Both the position numbers and the translations under genes were made by a program. This document shows positions 33,269-48,200 of a DNA stretch of 64,000 nucleotides, one piece after another. Where the stretch lies: the NCBI RefSeq assembly GCF_029227915.1, contig NC_079885.1, forward strand, positions 22,631,001 through 22,695,000, in the 5' to 3' direction. Each line of letters begins with the position of its first letter. Position 1 is the stretch's first letter. Source of the DNA: Hydractinia symbiolongicarpus (Eukaryota > Cnidaria > Hydrozoa > Anthoathecata > Hydractiniidae). Under the pieces are notes generated by a model. The model was not told the DNA's origin and ran no database searches. It was given only the letters and a program-made list of their open reading frames with translations.

Positions 33269-36200
33269 ATGATATTGTCGGAAGCAAGACTCATTCTGAC
33301 AGTATGCCTTCTTGGATTTCTTTCCTCTATACCCATTGGTAAGTATAATCACTTATTTTGTGTTGCAATAAGCATAAGCTAACTATAGATATTTATTACC
33401 TTTTTGTCTTTCTTTAGAAAAACGTAAATCTTTGCACCGTTATAAGAGAACTATGAAGCGTGACAATGTTGTATTATTTAACAAACCTGTAGAAGTTGAA
33501 AATGGTTTAGAAGGTAAGTACTAAAACATTTTTAGATATTTATCAATACATGATTTTGTAGTGTTCCTTTTCCTGCAGTAATTATCAATAGTGCTCATTT
33601 TCCTTAAATTTGCTTTCAGTTTGCTTTTCCTGTAGCTCCTTGTTTGTCTTCCTATTACATACTGGAGACCTCACCAAACATCAAAAATACATAAACAATC
33701 TAGGGCGTAAAATTATCTTGTATTTATCTCTCAAGCTAACAACAATTGTGTTCTTGTAATACACCTTTACGATAGTTCGGGAAAACTAACACTCCATCGC
33801 AGCTCATTTTGCATCAACACACTTTTATAAGAGTTTATTAAGGAGAAAACACGTTCTTTTGTGATAACTTTTTTTTTCAAATTTTGTTTTTAATGAAAAG
33901 TACACATAAGTTGTATCTTGTTATTATTAACTTTTCATGTAAATTTAAAGTAACTTAATACAAAGGAAGTTAAAAAACTGGAGAAAACACGCATTCGTCT
34001 ATAACAAACTCTTATAAAAACATATTTTTTACCTCCTATTGTAAAGCGATGGAGAGCTGTAAGAACGCATGTACAATTGAATTATCGTAAAGGTGTATTG
34101 CTTCTTTTCTCAACCATAATAACTGCACAAAATGTTATAAACTCCTTGTAAAAACACTCATTTGATAACGAATAAGAGCTCCATTAGCAACAAATACACC
34201 TGATGTTTTAACATTAAGTTATGTGAAATTTGAGAAAAAAATTCATAAATAAGAACAAAATGAGGCTGGATTTTGCAGTTGTGTTCTTATAAACCTTTTG
34301 AAACTAATTATAAGAACAAAAAAGGCTGTGATGTCTTACAATCATAATGTCTTACAATCAATTAGCCCTTCCAAACAATCAATTTAATTGAAAACAAAAG
34401 AAAAAAATGACTATTCCAAAATTAATTTGGAAAAGTTGCACATAAATGTGCAAGTTTTCATTTTCCAGTAAAGCCATATTGTGTATCATTATTTGAAATA
34501 GAACCATATTTTAGCGTTATTCAACTATCAGAAATATCTGGCTTAGGTGCAGGATTATTGTGATCAAAATTACATTATTTCCTATTGTATGTTAAATGTG
34601 TAAAACTGCTAGCATTTACAAATTTTTAAATGTGTCATGTTTCACATAAAAAATAACTATAAATATTGTGAAAGAAGTTTTAAAACAATGCTATTTACAT
34701 ATTTATAGGGACTGCAAAGTATATTAGTAACCCAAGAATGGTACGTCCATCATTACGGTCCAGTGTTCCAGAGGAAGATATTGATCTGCAAGTTTTACCA
34801 AATGATGTTGCTAATAGTGGTGTTGTAGCAACAAAGGATGGCACTAATAAAGAGGATAGCATAGTGCAAGAAGCTAGTAAACCTGGACAAATTATTAAAG
34901 GGTTTGCACAAGAACCAAATCCAACTGGTGCAGCACCTGCCATCAGTCCAACTGGTAATACTGCTCCTGAAGCTGCCAGTTCATCTGGTTCTGCAGGTTC
35001 ACTTGGTCCTACTGGTTCACCTAGTACTACAAGTTCACCTGGTTCACAAAATGATGATGCTAATAGTGGCGTTATTGCAACAAAAGGTGACACTAATAAG
35101 GAGAATAACATTATACAAGAGGTTGAAAAACCTGGACAAATTATTAAAGGATTTGCACAAGGACCAACTCCAACTGGTGCAGTGCCAAGTGGTACTGCTC
35201 CTGCTGGAACTCCTGGTCCTACAGCTGTACCTGCTGGTTCAAGGCCTCCTACAACCAGACCTCCTACAACCAGACCACCAACTACTAGGCTACCCACTAC
35301 TAGGCCACCTACAACCAGGGCACCTACAACCAGGCCACCTACAACCAGGCCACCTACTACCCAACCTATTACACAACGTCCCACCACAATGCCTATTGGA
35401 GGTACATTTGACTATGGTGGAGATGATTTATTTGGCAAGCTTGGAAAATATGGTTTAAATGCTCTCCCAGGTAATCAAAATGATGAAATAACTCATCAAC
35501 TTCAGGAAGCAGCAAAAGTTATAAATACTATACCTAAATTAGATGGACTTAACAGTAAGCAAAACCAACCACCTAATGCTAATGATGACATAACAAGGAT
35601 TAGTAATATGACTCAAGCATTACCAAATGAAAAACCTTCAGAAACATATCCTAATAGCAACAGTCAACCCTCTATACTAGTTCCTCAAATACAAAGCCTA
35701 CAGCAAGGATCTCAAAATCTGTTAAGTGGGGTTTCAAATGAAAATTCTGTAACAACTAATAACACAGGTGATATTTCTGGTAAACATGATATAGCGGAAC
35801 CAGTTACTACACCAACAGAATCACCAACTGTTAACCCATATCTGCCTACTGAACAGTCAACCCCTCTACCTAATCAGAAAACTACTCTTCCTGATGAGAA
35901 AACTGTTCAGACCACATCTAATGGCACAGCTACTACTTCAATATCATCAATACAACAGCAGCAGCAAGAGTCACACAGCATTACTGCAGGACATAAAACA
36001 GATACTGAGAACAATGGTGAACTTATTGGTTCAGTCATGAATATAAATCATCATACTGGAGAATCTAATCAAAATACGAATGACTTAAGTTACAACAGAA
36101 TTGAGAACTATGGAAGTAACAATATAATAGTTCCAGAAGAATCTAAAAACCCTTATTTACCTGATGAAAAAGATGTGAATAAAGAAAACAGTCAAACCAC

Positions 36201-39200
36201 GACTGAATCACCTCATCCAACATTTAACCCCTACCTACCAAAAGAGGAAAACGCTCAAGGGGCAACTGAGAAAATGCAAGGTGTTACGGAAACAACAACA
36301 GGTGTCCCTGATGCAACAACAACACTGGCACCTGATACAACACCTATGCCTGACACAACAACTCCCGCTCCTGATGTGACAACACCTGAAGTTTTAGAAA
36401 CAACAACTGCATATGTCACAACAACTGCTCTTCCAGATACAACAACACACAGTTTCAATGAGACAACCACCTCAAGTGTTGTGGAAACTACACTTGCTCC
36501 AGAAACGACATCAAGGCTTCTAGAGACCACAACAGTCTCACCAGATACAACATACAATCCTTATTTGCCAGTGGAAACAACCACACCTACATCCACTATG
36601 AGCACACCAACTACAGCACCCCAATTTGTTGAAACAACGCCAAAAGGTCCAAACAATGAAACCAATATTACAAATCAAGCTGCTCTCTATGGTATAGCCA
36701 ATCAAAACAAGTATAGGCTAGGTTATGCTGAGAAAGACATTCCAATGGACTCATCTGAAGCACAGAAAATTCTGTCAGGTGAGATGCAGCCGAATGAAAT
36801 TAACTTTTCTCCAGAAAATACAAAAACATATGATGCTCTTAAGCAACATGAGATGATATTAGGTGCGGCACAAAACAAAATGAAAAATGGATCTGTGGAG
36901 AATACATTAATTGGGTATTACAGTGAAGCGAATACAGGAGGTTTTCAACCAGTATCTAATGGCAACGCCTTGTTGGAAAATGCAACTTCAAGTGCAGACA
37001 ACTCTGCAAAACTTGCAGTTCCCAGCTTGACTACTAACTACACAACAAATAAAGTTAAAATTGAAGATAATAGTACTACTGATAGTGGTGTCAGCACTGC
37101 TCCATCATTTGGTGATAAACCACAACCAGACATTTTACCACAAGTTAATACAGAAACTCCAGTTTATGCAAAACCTATGTCTGCTCAATCCGAAATTCCT
37201 GAAGCTATGACCACACAGGTACAACCCATTGTAGCTGATCCAAATTCCGTTCAGCCTGATACTGTTCTGCCAAGTACAAAACCAAAGGCTGGAAATAAAG
37301 AGAATGCTTACATTAACAAAGCTAATAGTGGAAATCTTTCAATCCAAGGTGATGCAGTACCAGTTGCTGCTGGTAAAGATGTCAGTGTTGAAATAGCATC
37401 TCCCAACGGTCAAGAGGCAATTTATGAAAAGCCGGCATTGCCACAAGAGCCATATTATAGACCTGAATTTCATGGTGTTGCTGAAGTACCTTCTATGCTT
37501 GCTGAAACTGGGCAGAATGAGACAACAATAACACTATCAGCAAAGAATGAAAGTGAAATTAAACCTACACCAACTAATGTAAGACCAGTTGATATGAACC
37601 AAGGCACGTCTTTGACATTTACAACTCAAAAGCCAATACAACAAACGCAGCAGCAAACTGTGGCACCAGTGGAAACAGGTCCTTTTGTTTATCCTGTAAC
37701 ATTTAACCAATCAAGATCTGGCAACGAGTATCCTATGCCACCTCCACCAGCTCCACCACCACCTAAAGTACAAAATGAAAATACTGGAAATCATGCAGAT
37801 GAAATTACACCTCATAAGGTATACCTGCCTCCTCCACTCTACCAATTTGAAAATGGCACTAAAGTCGACTTTCAGAAGCAAATGCCTGGTAATCAAAATA
37901 TGACTATAGAGGAATTGCAAAATGTTTATGCGGAAGCTGACAGGAATGCAGCATCTGATTTAAAAGCTGGAAAGCCATCAATCTCTTCAACTAAGCTTGT
38001 TTCTGGCAGCGGTACTTTGTACAAAGGAGGTGCACTAAACCTTAGTTCTTTGATAAATGCAAACAAAGTCACTACAACTTTGCCTACCACAGCTATTCCA
38101 GTTAAAACAACTGCAAGTAAGTTTTTTGTTGAAAGTTTTACTGTTAATAGTGTTAGATTGAAAGAAATTAACCCCAGTGAGAATTTTTTGGATTTTTAGT
38201 CAAACAAACATTATTTATTTATCCTTCTTTGTTTCCTTTTCTTTAAACACCTCAAAATATTGTTTTCCTACATTTAGAGCCTCTTACAAATTGCCAAAGT
38301 GATCGTGAAATTGCCTCAAACCCAACTTCATTTGACATGTTCAAGCCTGAATGCCTTCCGGATGGTAGCTACAAGCCTATGCAATGCTATGAACATAAAA
38401 ATTTTGGAAAGTGGTGTTGGTGTGTGGATGGTAAGGGTCAGGAAGTTATAGGCTCCAAAGTTGACAATGCAAGAAACAACGGTAATTTAACTGATGAAAA
38501 ATGTAAAACATTGGGGACACAAAATGCAACAGAAGAATATTGGACTGCATTTTACAGACACACTACAACGACACCAACGCCAGCTGTTATTGTGACTACA
38601 ACTCCAATTCCTATTATTCTTGCAGGAGTAGAGACCACGAAAGGTAAAGCTCTTTAGTTTTTGTTGAATTTTTTTGTGACGTTTTGTGGATATAATCAGT
38701 GGTAATTAAAGGAGGATTTAATAGCTTAAATGTTAAAAGAATAGGTTTTTATGGGATTAGTTTAGTATAAATGTTCAGGGCAAATAAAATAGATTTGTAA
38801 GTCAGGGACCAACATAGGGGACTATGGGACCCAAGTAAGGTTGTGACTGCTTTAGAAGATTGACTAAAACATGATTCATATTTTAAAATTTAACTGTGTT
38901 AGAATAAATAGAACTGTTGGTCATTCACTTTTTTTTAACGCATGATGTTATATGATATGTATAATACTATCTTTAACTCAATTAAAGCTCTTATGATTCT
39001 GTTTTAGCTAAGATAGTACCACAATAGTGTGTTTTTCATATTTATTTGCAGTTTTGGTTTTTGCTAATAAATTCACAAAAAGGCTAGAACAATGACAAAA
39101 TAATTAAGCATTTATACTAAATGTCTTCTGCCAAAATAAATATGTGCTCATATAACTTAAATAACCTACTATGTTTAGGACCAACACAATGTCAAAAAGA

Positions 39201-42200
39201 AAGAAAACTTTCTCAATCTTCTATGATGAAAGGTGATACTTTTACACCAGAGTGCAATGAAGATGGTACCTACAAAAGCAGGCAGTGTTTTACACACCTT
39301 TATTATGGTAAACAATGCTGGTGCGTAGATAAACATGGTCAGGAGATTTTAGGAACCAGAAGAATTGATGGATCACACCCCGATTGCCATAAAGGTAAAG
39401 TAAAGTACCATTATTACAATAAAGCATGGACATGATTTAGACTTTTTAAATTATTATTAAATTATTACCTGCTCTTCTTGGTGAAATTTATTATACTTCA
39501 TCTCCTTTAGTCATTGAAGAAAGGTTAGAGTTATTGTAGTAATTATTTCCGAGGGTAATGTTACATACACTGTACTATACACTGTCACTATACTATACTA
39601 TACTATACTATACTATTCACTGTACTATACACTGTACTATCACTGTCATAAAATTTCTTTATTTTTTTGTTGAATTCCTTTTTATCTTTATGCTTTATGT
39701 TTTAGTTACCAACGAATTGTGTACATACGAACCAAAGAAGGGAAAATGCAGCATGCACATCACAAAGTTTTTTTACAACATTCAAACAAAAGACTGTGAA
39801 TTTTTCGTTTACTCTGGTTGCGGCGGTAATGCAAATAACTTTATGAGTGCTTTAGAGTGCGAATCAAAGTGTAAAAAGGGAACAGCATTACTGATTGAAA
39901 TTCCTGCTGCAGCTGTAAACAAAATTCAAACCAAAGATGTAAACAAAACAATGAATGGAAGTACTGCATTATACCCGGATGACACAAAAAAAGTTTATTT
40001 CAAACCTTCAGCACATAAACGAACTTTGGACTCCAGTGGAAGTGAAATAACTATAAAGTTTGGAATTATTGAGAGCTATAATGATGACTTGAAAAATAAT
40101 ACTAATCCTAGGAATGCAAGAATGAAGTTTATGGTTAATGAAGCTGTAAGAATTTTGTAAATAAATTGTGACTTGTGTTAATCATTTTTCTTAATTTAGT
40201 TGACATGCCAATAATTTTCTTTTTTAGCTACGTAAATTGTTTCCAAGAACATATCAAAAAGGACATGTGTTATCTATTGAGTAAGTTATTACGAAAAAGC
40301 TATTGCAAATGGCTGTGTTGGTAATAATTGATCAATTAAAGATTTGAGTAACTTTATTTAATGTATTTTTCTAGGCCACGAACTATTCCAGGCAATCAAA
40401 ATGATGTGAAATACACCACAATGACATTAACAACGTACTTCAATGAGTCCAATCCTGACACTATTGTAATGTTAAAGAATGCTATCAATTCTGGATCATT
40501 AGGAGATGTACCAACTATTATGAACAGCTGCGAAGTTGTGGATGATGCAAGTCAACATAGCCGCAACGACGCTAACGAGGAGCGTGTAGAACATACATTT
40601 GTAACAGGAGGTTTGGATTGCGTTAACAGTACATACGGCTGTTGTGCTGATGGAAATAGTCCCGCGGAAGGTCCAAGTGGAAAAGGGTGTGCAGAAGGTA
40701 GGCATGTTGTAATTTAATGAAAGGATGAACCTTTCAGAATGACTGAAATAACGAACAAATACTAGTTATATAGTTCAGTGTTATGTTTTCTTACTGAAAT
40801 AAGGATTTTAAAACACTGCACAAATATGATTGACAGTTCGTTTGTTACTAAAACTAAGCGTTCACGTTTAGAAAATTGTCCTTGTACAAGCATTGAAGCT
40901 GAGTTTGGAATTATGCAACCCTATTCAGTAACTATAGGTGAACCTAGTGATTCTACCCACCAGAAGTTATCAAACAAAATTGAAAAATGGGTAAGAAAAT
41001 GTGTATTAATGTTTTTACTATCCTACATACTGCAGTTAAGAAGAAATACATGTAATTGTGAATTAAGAAGCCTGGCATTATTATCTGTATTTATTCACTC
41101 CTTGTATTTTAGTTAAAGGATGAAGTCTATTCAAATGCAAATGAATTTAGTTCACTTGAAGTTGTTTCACTAAGGTTAGTAGAAATTACTGTGATGCAGG
41201 CTTTGGGGCATTACCCAAGTTAACGAAATGTTTAACTCATGGAATTATTTCTCAACGCAAATAAAAAAAAAATTCTGAATTAAAATGTAAAATAACAAAA
41301 GAACATCTTCTTTTAGTGAAAGAAAACATGAAGGAGCAATTGGTTCTGTAAGCTTGGTGGAAGCTGTCATTAAAATCAATTTTGGTTTGCCGTTGAGCGA
41401 TCCTATCACGCCTCTAAAACATCATATTGACACATCAAATTTAGTTTTACCAGTATTACCGAAAACATTGGTTGTCGCAAAAGGTATGAGGTCAAAATTG
41501 ATGGTGACTTGTAGCATGTTACATTGTCTGATTACCTTTATATTGCTAATATGTTGTACGTTTATCAAAAAACAGTGATATGCCTTAGCACAAAATACTT
41601 CTTAACAATAATTTTATTGGATGGTTGAAAAGTGTCATGCTCCATTGACTACTATAAAAATCACACCAGTTATTTTTAAGACAGAAGCTGAATGTGCGTT
41701 ATGTTAATGTTATCTAATATGTCTTTTTCATTTTTAGAAGATGAAAAGGCTAAAAACAAAGAAGGCAAAATGATCGGTGTAGTAGGTAGCAATGGAGAAA
41801 CGTCACGCATAACTCCTGAAGCATTTGAAAAACCATTTGCAATGTTTTCCTCGCCTGAAACCAAGTATGAACAAAACGCGGAAGGTCGAAGTCCAGGGGA
41901 GAATGAAGAAGAAGAAGGCTATAAAACCAAGAAGTTGACTTTGATGCTAGCACGACCGCTGAAGTATTTCCAAATGGGGAAATACATGGCACATATTGAT
42001 GCAGGTAATCCTGCATTGATCGTACCAAGTGAAAAGAATGATGGTACATACGAGGCTCATAAAGTATTTCCTCCATTTGCTGGTAGATATAATACCGAAT
42101 TAATTCCAATTTATAACAAGAATGGAAAAAAGATTGCTAATGTGGACTTTGAAGCAGCTCTTAAAAGGTACCAAGGCGACGTGCATAATAAACGGAGCAA

Positions 42201-45200
42201 CATCCCTCACCATGTAGAAATCAATCAAACCTCGTTCTTGTCTGAGATTGCTGCCATGCTGAATTTTGATCACTTTGAAGGGGATAAGATCTTAGATTCA
42301 TCCGGCCATGGAAATGATGGTTTAATGTCAGGTGCTGCCACATTAATGCATGCCAATTACTCATGCGGTATGGCATGCTGGCTTAGCGGCGGTGTCATCA
42401 CATTTGATGGAAGCCGTTTTAATCCTAAACCAAGCACAGCGATATCAATTGCAACCTGGATGAAATTAGGCTCAACTTCTGGAATACAGTCGGTATTTTC
42501 AACAGTTGGATTTTCTCATAATGATGGACAATTTCTGTTAGAGGTCAATGATGGCAAACTTATTTGGAAACACACTAATGAGCAGCAGTATGTCGTGTTT
42601 GATTGTGAAACCTCAGACGTTGTTATACAACCAGACCAATGGGTGCATGTAACAGCAACATACGATTCCGCAGAACGTAAGTAGGAATACATTCATCTGT
42701 TGGTATCAACTATAGTTGATGTAAATGTATAAGTTGTTTAAAGGTTACTACCACCATTTTCTTGGTACTGAACCATTTGTGTACAATATAAACAAGGCTT
42801 ACCCGTTGTCGAATTAGCAGATTTATTTACTTCTTTCATCCTTAGGTAAGGCTAAACTTTATATCAATGCTGAACTCATGAAAGAAATTAATGGTACCGG
42901 ATTGCTGTCTCAAGATTGGGGCCAAGAAGCTGTAATTGGAAGTAAAAACGAAGGCAATGAATTTAAGGGATGGTTTGACGAATTCGTTATTGCCACTAAA
43001 GCGCTTTCAAAATCAGAAATCAGCGATTTGGTTAAAGCTTGTGCATATGGTATGTCATCTCTCATAATACACTTTTCACTGGATCATCTTTTATATGTCA
43101 CGTGTTCTTCTTGCTGAATTATTGTACAATATATATATCAACAAGATGACAACCTTCTCTTTAGGAATTCCATCGCCACATTTTGGTCTGGACTTCCCCT
43201 GTAAAGAATGCAATATTTCCACAACCGCATCTCCAAGCACGACAGTTAGCACTACCCAAGGAAGTAGCTCGTCCACTGGTCCGACAGTAAGCACTACTCA
43301 GGGCAGCAGTACATCTACTGGACCCACTGTCAGTACTACTCAAGGCAGCAGTACATCTACAGGCCCAACAGTTAGCACTACACAAGGAAGTAGCACCTCT
43401 ACTGGTCCAACAGTAAGCACTACTCAAGGTAGCAGTACATCTACTGGTCCTACAGTAAGCACTACTCCTGGTAATAGTACTTCTACTGATCCAACAGTTA
43501 GCACTACCCAAGGAAGCAGCTCATCCACTGGTCCAACAGTTAGCACTACTCCAGGTAGTAGTACTTCTACTGGTCCAACAGTTAGCACTACCCAAGGAAG
43601 CAGCTCATCCACTGGTCCAACAGTTAGCACTACTCCAGGTAGTAGTACTTCTACTGGTCCAACAGTTAGCACTACCCAAGGAAGCAGCTTATCCACTGGT
43701 CCAACAGTTAGCACTACTTCAGCTAGTAGCACCTCTACTGGTCCAACAGCAAGCACCACTCCAAGCAGTAGTACATCTACAGGCCCAACAGTAAGCACTA
43801 CTCAAGGCAGTAGCTCATCTACTGGACCAACAGTGAGCACTACTACAAGTAGTGGCACTTCTACTGGTCCGACAGTAAGTACTACTCAAGGTAGTAGTAC
43901 GTCTACAGTTAGCACAACAGCTAGTGTTAGCACGACAAAAGCAATTAGCAATGAAACCACACTCGGAACTACTCCGACAGGTAATTTCCATATACCAGAA
44001 ATTATTTTTTAATATATGATATTCTTGTATTAAACTAATTGCATCTAATTATTATTATTATTTTGTTAAACAGGTGTGACCACTCCAACAACGCCTTCAC
44101 CAACAGTCCCACCTATTCGATCATGTCGGGAATATTATGATCGTTGTCACAGAAGACGTGATGGCACGTATCGTTTGACATCAGTATCTGAAGAAGAATC
44201 TGCAGAATCATTTTATACATATTGCGACATGACACGTGACCTAGGAGGCTGGACCTTACTTGTTACCAGTAAAAATTCCGGAGACTGGACTGAGGAAAAT
44301 TTGATCAATCATGGTGGAGATAATCCTTCACTTCAATCAGACTTCTCAATTTTATCACGTGCAGACGACATTACTTCGATAGTTGATGAAGGCTTTGAAT
44401 ACCGACTGGAGGCCGGCGAACCAGGACAGTTTGGTGGAATTTGGAAAGCACCATCTAACTATAAGTAAGTGTAGTTATTACAGTAAATTATAGACAGAGA
44501 AAAAAAGAACACATGTTCTAAGGAGTTTTATTTTGAACATCATTTACAACTTCAGAAATTTTGAAAAAAGTAGTACAATATGTATTTTGCTTTGGTTAAT
44601 TTCATTTTATGGCAAAACAAAAGTTAAACTTAGCTTAACATCATGTACTTCTCTTGCTGATTAAAAAAATACATTTTTCAACTTTGTTTGTCTGTATAGG
44701 ATTATTTCAAATTACAACAATCAAACTGACGTAACACTTGAAAAAAAATTTAGTCAATGGGACTTTATTGGATCTAGTATCAGATACAGAATGCCATATA
44801 TACCTATGGGTAGCAGTAAAGCCTTGTTTACGACTGCTGAAAACCCTGATAGTGATGACTTTGGTACGATCATCTCAAAAGAAAGAAAATATACGCCAGC
44901 ACCATGGATTAAAGGAGTTGCCGAAAACCCATTGAATATATGGTACTGGTTGAAAGAAGCTAAAGGTCAGTATGTACTGCAGTTGGTGATTTAACTGATA
45001 TACACAAAGTTAATAAGTTGCAAAAAAGAACATTGTGTTGCTATTTTTGACTCTATCTCCTAAAACTCTTAGCAAGCCATCGTAAAATTCCAATCCTTAT
45101 CTACCATAGGTACCTTCACTCACATGAACAACAATGTGCAAACAAATAGCCCAATTAACATATTTTACTACAATGTTGAAGTTGTCAATAACGAAACAAA

Positions 45201-48200
45201 AATTATCCTGGAATGGACTCTTGGTAGTGAACGCAAGTCACAAATACTTGAAATTCATAGTGTAACAAGGATGGTGAACGAATTGAGAACAACTGTTCCT
45301 CAGCCACCTGGTGTCACATTCAAAGTTTTAAGACATGCTGACCGATCACCATTATATATTGATGGCCAAGAGGAAATGGAAGTATTGCCATCGACTTCTC
45401 GAGAGGAGTTTTCTCTTTTGCCTATTTCTTCAGTAAAAGGTTAGTTTCATTTTCAAGACAGGTTATAAACCTAATTTTGAGATTTTTTTGTTTCTCGTTG
45501 ATCAATTATTTTTAATATTTTTTTCGTTTTCTACAGAAGATAACAAAGCTGAAGAGATGAACGTCTATTACTTTAACTACCAGTTTGTCAATTACGCTGG
45601 TGGCCAAGTTGATATTTCATTTGAAGAATTTGGACGTCCAGAGACTGTACGCTTAGATGCTGATGATGTGTTAAACTGGCTACGCGTATTTAGATCAAAA
45701 GAGGATCCGTTTTTTGTTTTAAAAGCCACTAACAAATCAAATGGTGTTCCCTTAAAAATCAATGGCGAAGATGAATACCATATGATATCGCATGACAATA
45801 GACTTGACGTCTTTGTTGTTGACATATCTGCAACTGGTGTGTTTTTTAAGCTGAATTTTTTTTTTTTTTGATTAAGCTAAATTAACTGAGCGAACACTTC
45901 AGGTGGATTTTAGTGAGCATTTGACCTTTTTACGAATCGTTAAAGACAGTTTTTGGTAGACACGGTTTGTGTTACTGCAGTCCATACTTGCATGTCCAGA
46001 TGTTATTTCCTTTTCTTAAAAGCCATGAAAACATTGTATCATGAAGGGAATATGTCTAGGAATAACATCTCAAGGTGTTGCAATGACATCAGCTTATAAA
46101 ACTAATTTAATATTTTTATATTTTGCAACTCATTAATTTTTTAGGAGAAAATATAGCAACTGCACCAACCACCTACTTCTTAAATATGAATGTTCAAAAC
46201 AATGCTGGAACAAGAATAACTATCACCTGGCGAGATGGCATTAAAGAAACGGACATTGACGAAGGAGCCAAAGGAGAATTCACTTACAACATTACATCTT
46301 ATGTCAAGAATCTACCACAGTACAACTTCATGATGGTTAGATACGGTACTAACATATCCGAGCTGGTAAATATGGAGTCAGTGATCATGGTTCATCCCAC
46401 AACTGAAGTGAATGCCCAGATAGCTACCTATACTGTTACATCGTCAGGTATAAAGAAAACTCGTAAATAATACTGTAAAGTAGCTAATAAAACACCAATA
46501 CGTTCGATTCTTGTAATCTTATATGCTGCATAATTGTCTACTAAATTAACTTCTAATCACACTTGCCTAACTTATTAGGTACTAGCACATCTACGGTTGA
46601 CAATTTAAGAGAAGATCCTGTTTGTCCTCCTGCAAGTAAGTGGCATAATCATTACATTACTGTGGAAATTGTGTGCAAGACCATTACAGTCGATAGTTTA
46701 TTAAAACAATAACTCATACCTTAAATTTACTATACCTTTCTTATTTTTCAGTTGATGGAGACTACTCAGAATGGACAACTTGGACAACTTGTAGTGTAAC
46801 ATGTGGAAATGGGTATAAAGCAAGGACAAGACAGTGTAATAGTCCTCCTCCAGAAAATGGTGGTAGATCATGCATTGATCAGGGCTTGGGAGAACCTACC
46901 CAAACGGCCATTTGTTATATGGAAGCTTGCAACAGTACGTTGTGTTGTAGCTTTGAAATATTTTGTGTTTATGAAGTTCCATTACATAGCCAATCATTTT
47001 ATTTTTAGGGCCAACTGGAATGATCACATATCGCCTGTACTCCATTATTGTCAATAAATTAGATTCTGCTGCGCGTGTAACTGCAACGCAGTCTGGACGA
47101 ATAGTGTACGATAAAACCATACACACTGGCCGACGATTTGAAGAAAGTCTCACAACAGAGACTTCTAATGGCACTGTGCCTGATCCATATATCTTCTCTG
47201 CCACAGACATTGATGGTGTGGTGACTTATTATGTAAACAATGGAGAAACCTATAATGTACCTTGGAATGAAAACGTCATTTATTATGTTATGTACATTGC
47301 TAAACATCCAGGACGTAAGTTGCTAAATGAGACTGAGTTTTTAAGTATTGAATGAGACTTTTTCCTAAATTATTGAAGATTGAATAAGACGACTTACTTA
47401 TGCCATATTTTCTATTCTTTGTAGCCGTTGGTGAATCCAAATTGTACTACATTAATATTGATTTCAATAATCTTGCAAGTGGTAATGCTTCCGTTCAATA
47501 TAAAGAATTTGAGTATGATAGAGAAAGAATTGTGTTATACAGTGCCATGTATTCTATTGAAATCGCTGCTATGCTGACAGAACGCCCTATGTTTACCATG
47601 ATTGCCAGAAATGAAGCCAATGGAAATCCATTTTTCTTGAATGGACAAACTGAGTGGAAAGTTAGTGGTTCTGAGTTCAAGGGCGAACGTAACTTAATCG
47701 ATATTACAGACCAAGGTCAGTTTGTTCTTTGAGCAACATTTCCTGTAGATTATAAACTAACAACAATCTAATAATACCATTAAGTAATATACAAAACAAT
47801 AGGGCATGCGTAGTTTTTTTTAAAAAAACTCTTACTTATATTTTTATTACTTAACCTTTTATATCTATTGTAGGATCCAGCACCACTGGCAATGCTCAAC
47901 GATACTTCCTTAACTTGGAGATTATCAATAACGCTAACACAGGTGTGGCCGTCCAGCTTGAAGGTAACTCAGCACCAATTAAAATACCAATGCGAGGTGT
48001 TGTGAAAATCAAGGAAACCATTATTGCTGTCAACAAGCCTGTTGGAAACGTTTATCGTGTGTTTGAAGACAGTGCATCACAAACAGTGCTGTATTTGAAT
48101 GGTAAAGAAGAACTAAATATTGCTCCATCTGTTAAAGATGAAGTGTACAGAATATTTATTACTGGAAAGGGTAAGAGTTTGTTATTAAATTTTCTAATGC

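Noticed and set aside
34695-35387. 230-residue minus-strand frame rich in Val/Gly
   Set aside because: It is the reverse of the RPPTT and Thr/Pro-rich repeats in exon 3 of the giant gene.
38117-38199. Extension of exon 3 of the giant gene to the stop at 38199
   Set aside because: A strong donor (A/GTAAGT) at 38117 joins in phase to the thyroglobulin exon; the extension is low-quality AT-rich sequence and would end the protein before all folded domains. A short isoform cannot be excluded.
43161-43798. Minus-strand frames across the mucin repeat
   Set aside because: Both are shadows of the 42-nt repeat; neither has a start context or splice sites.
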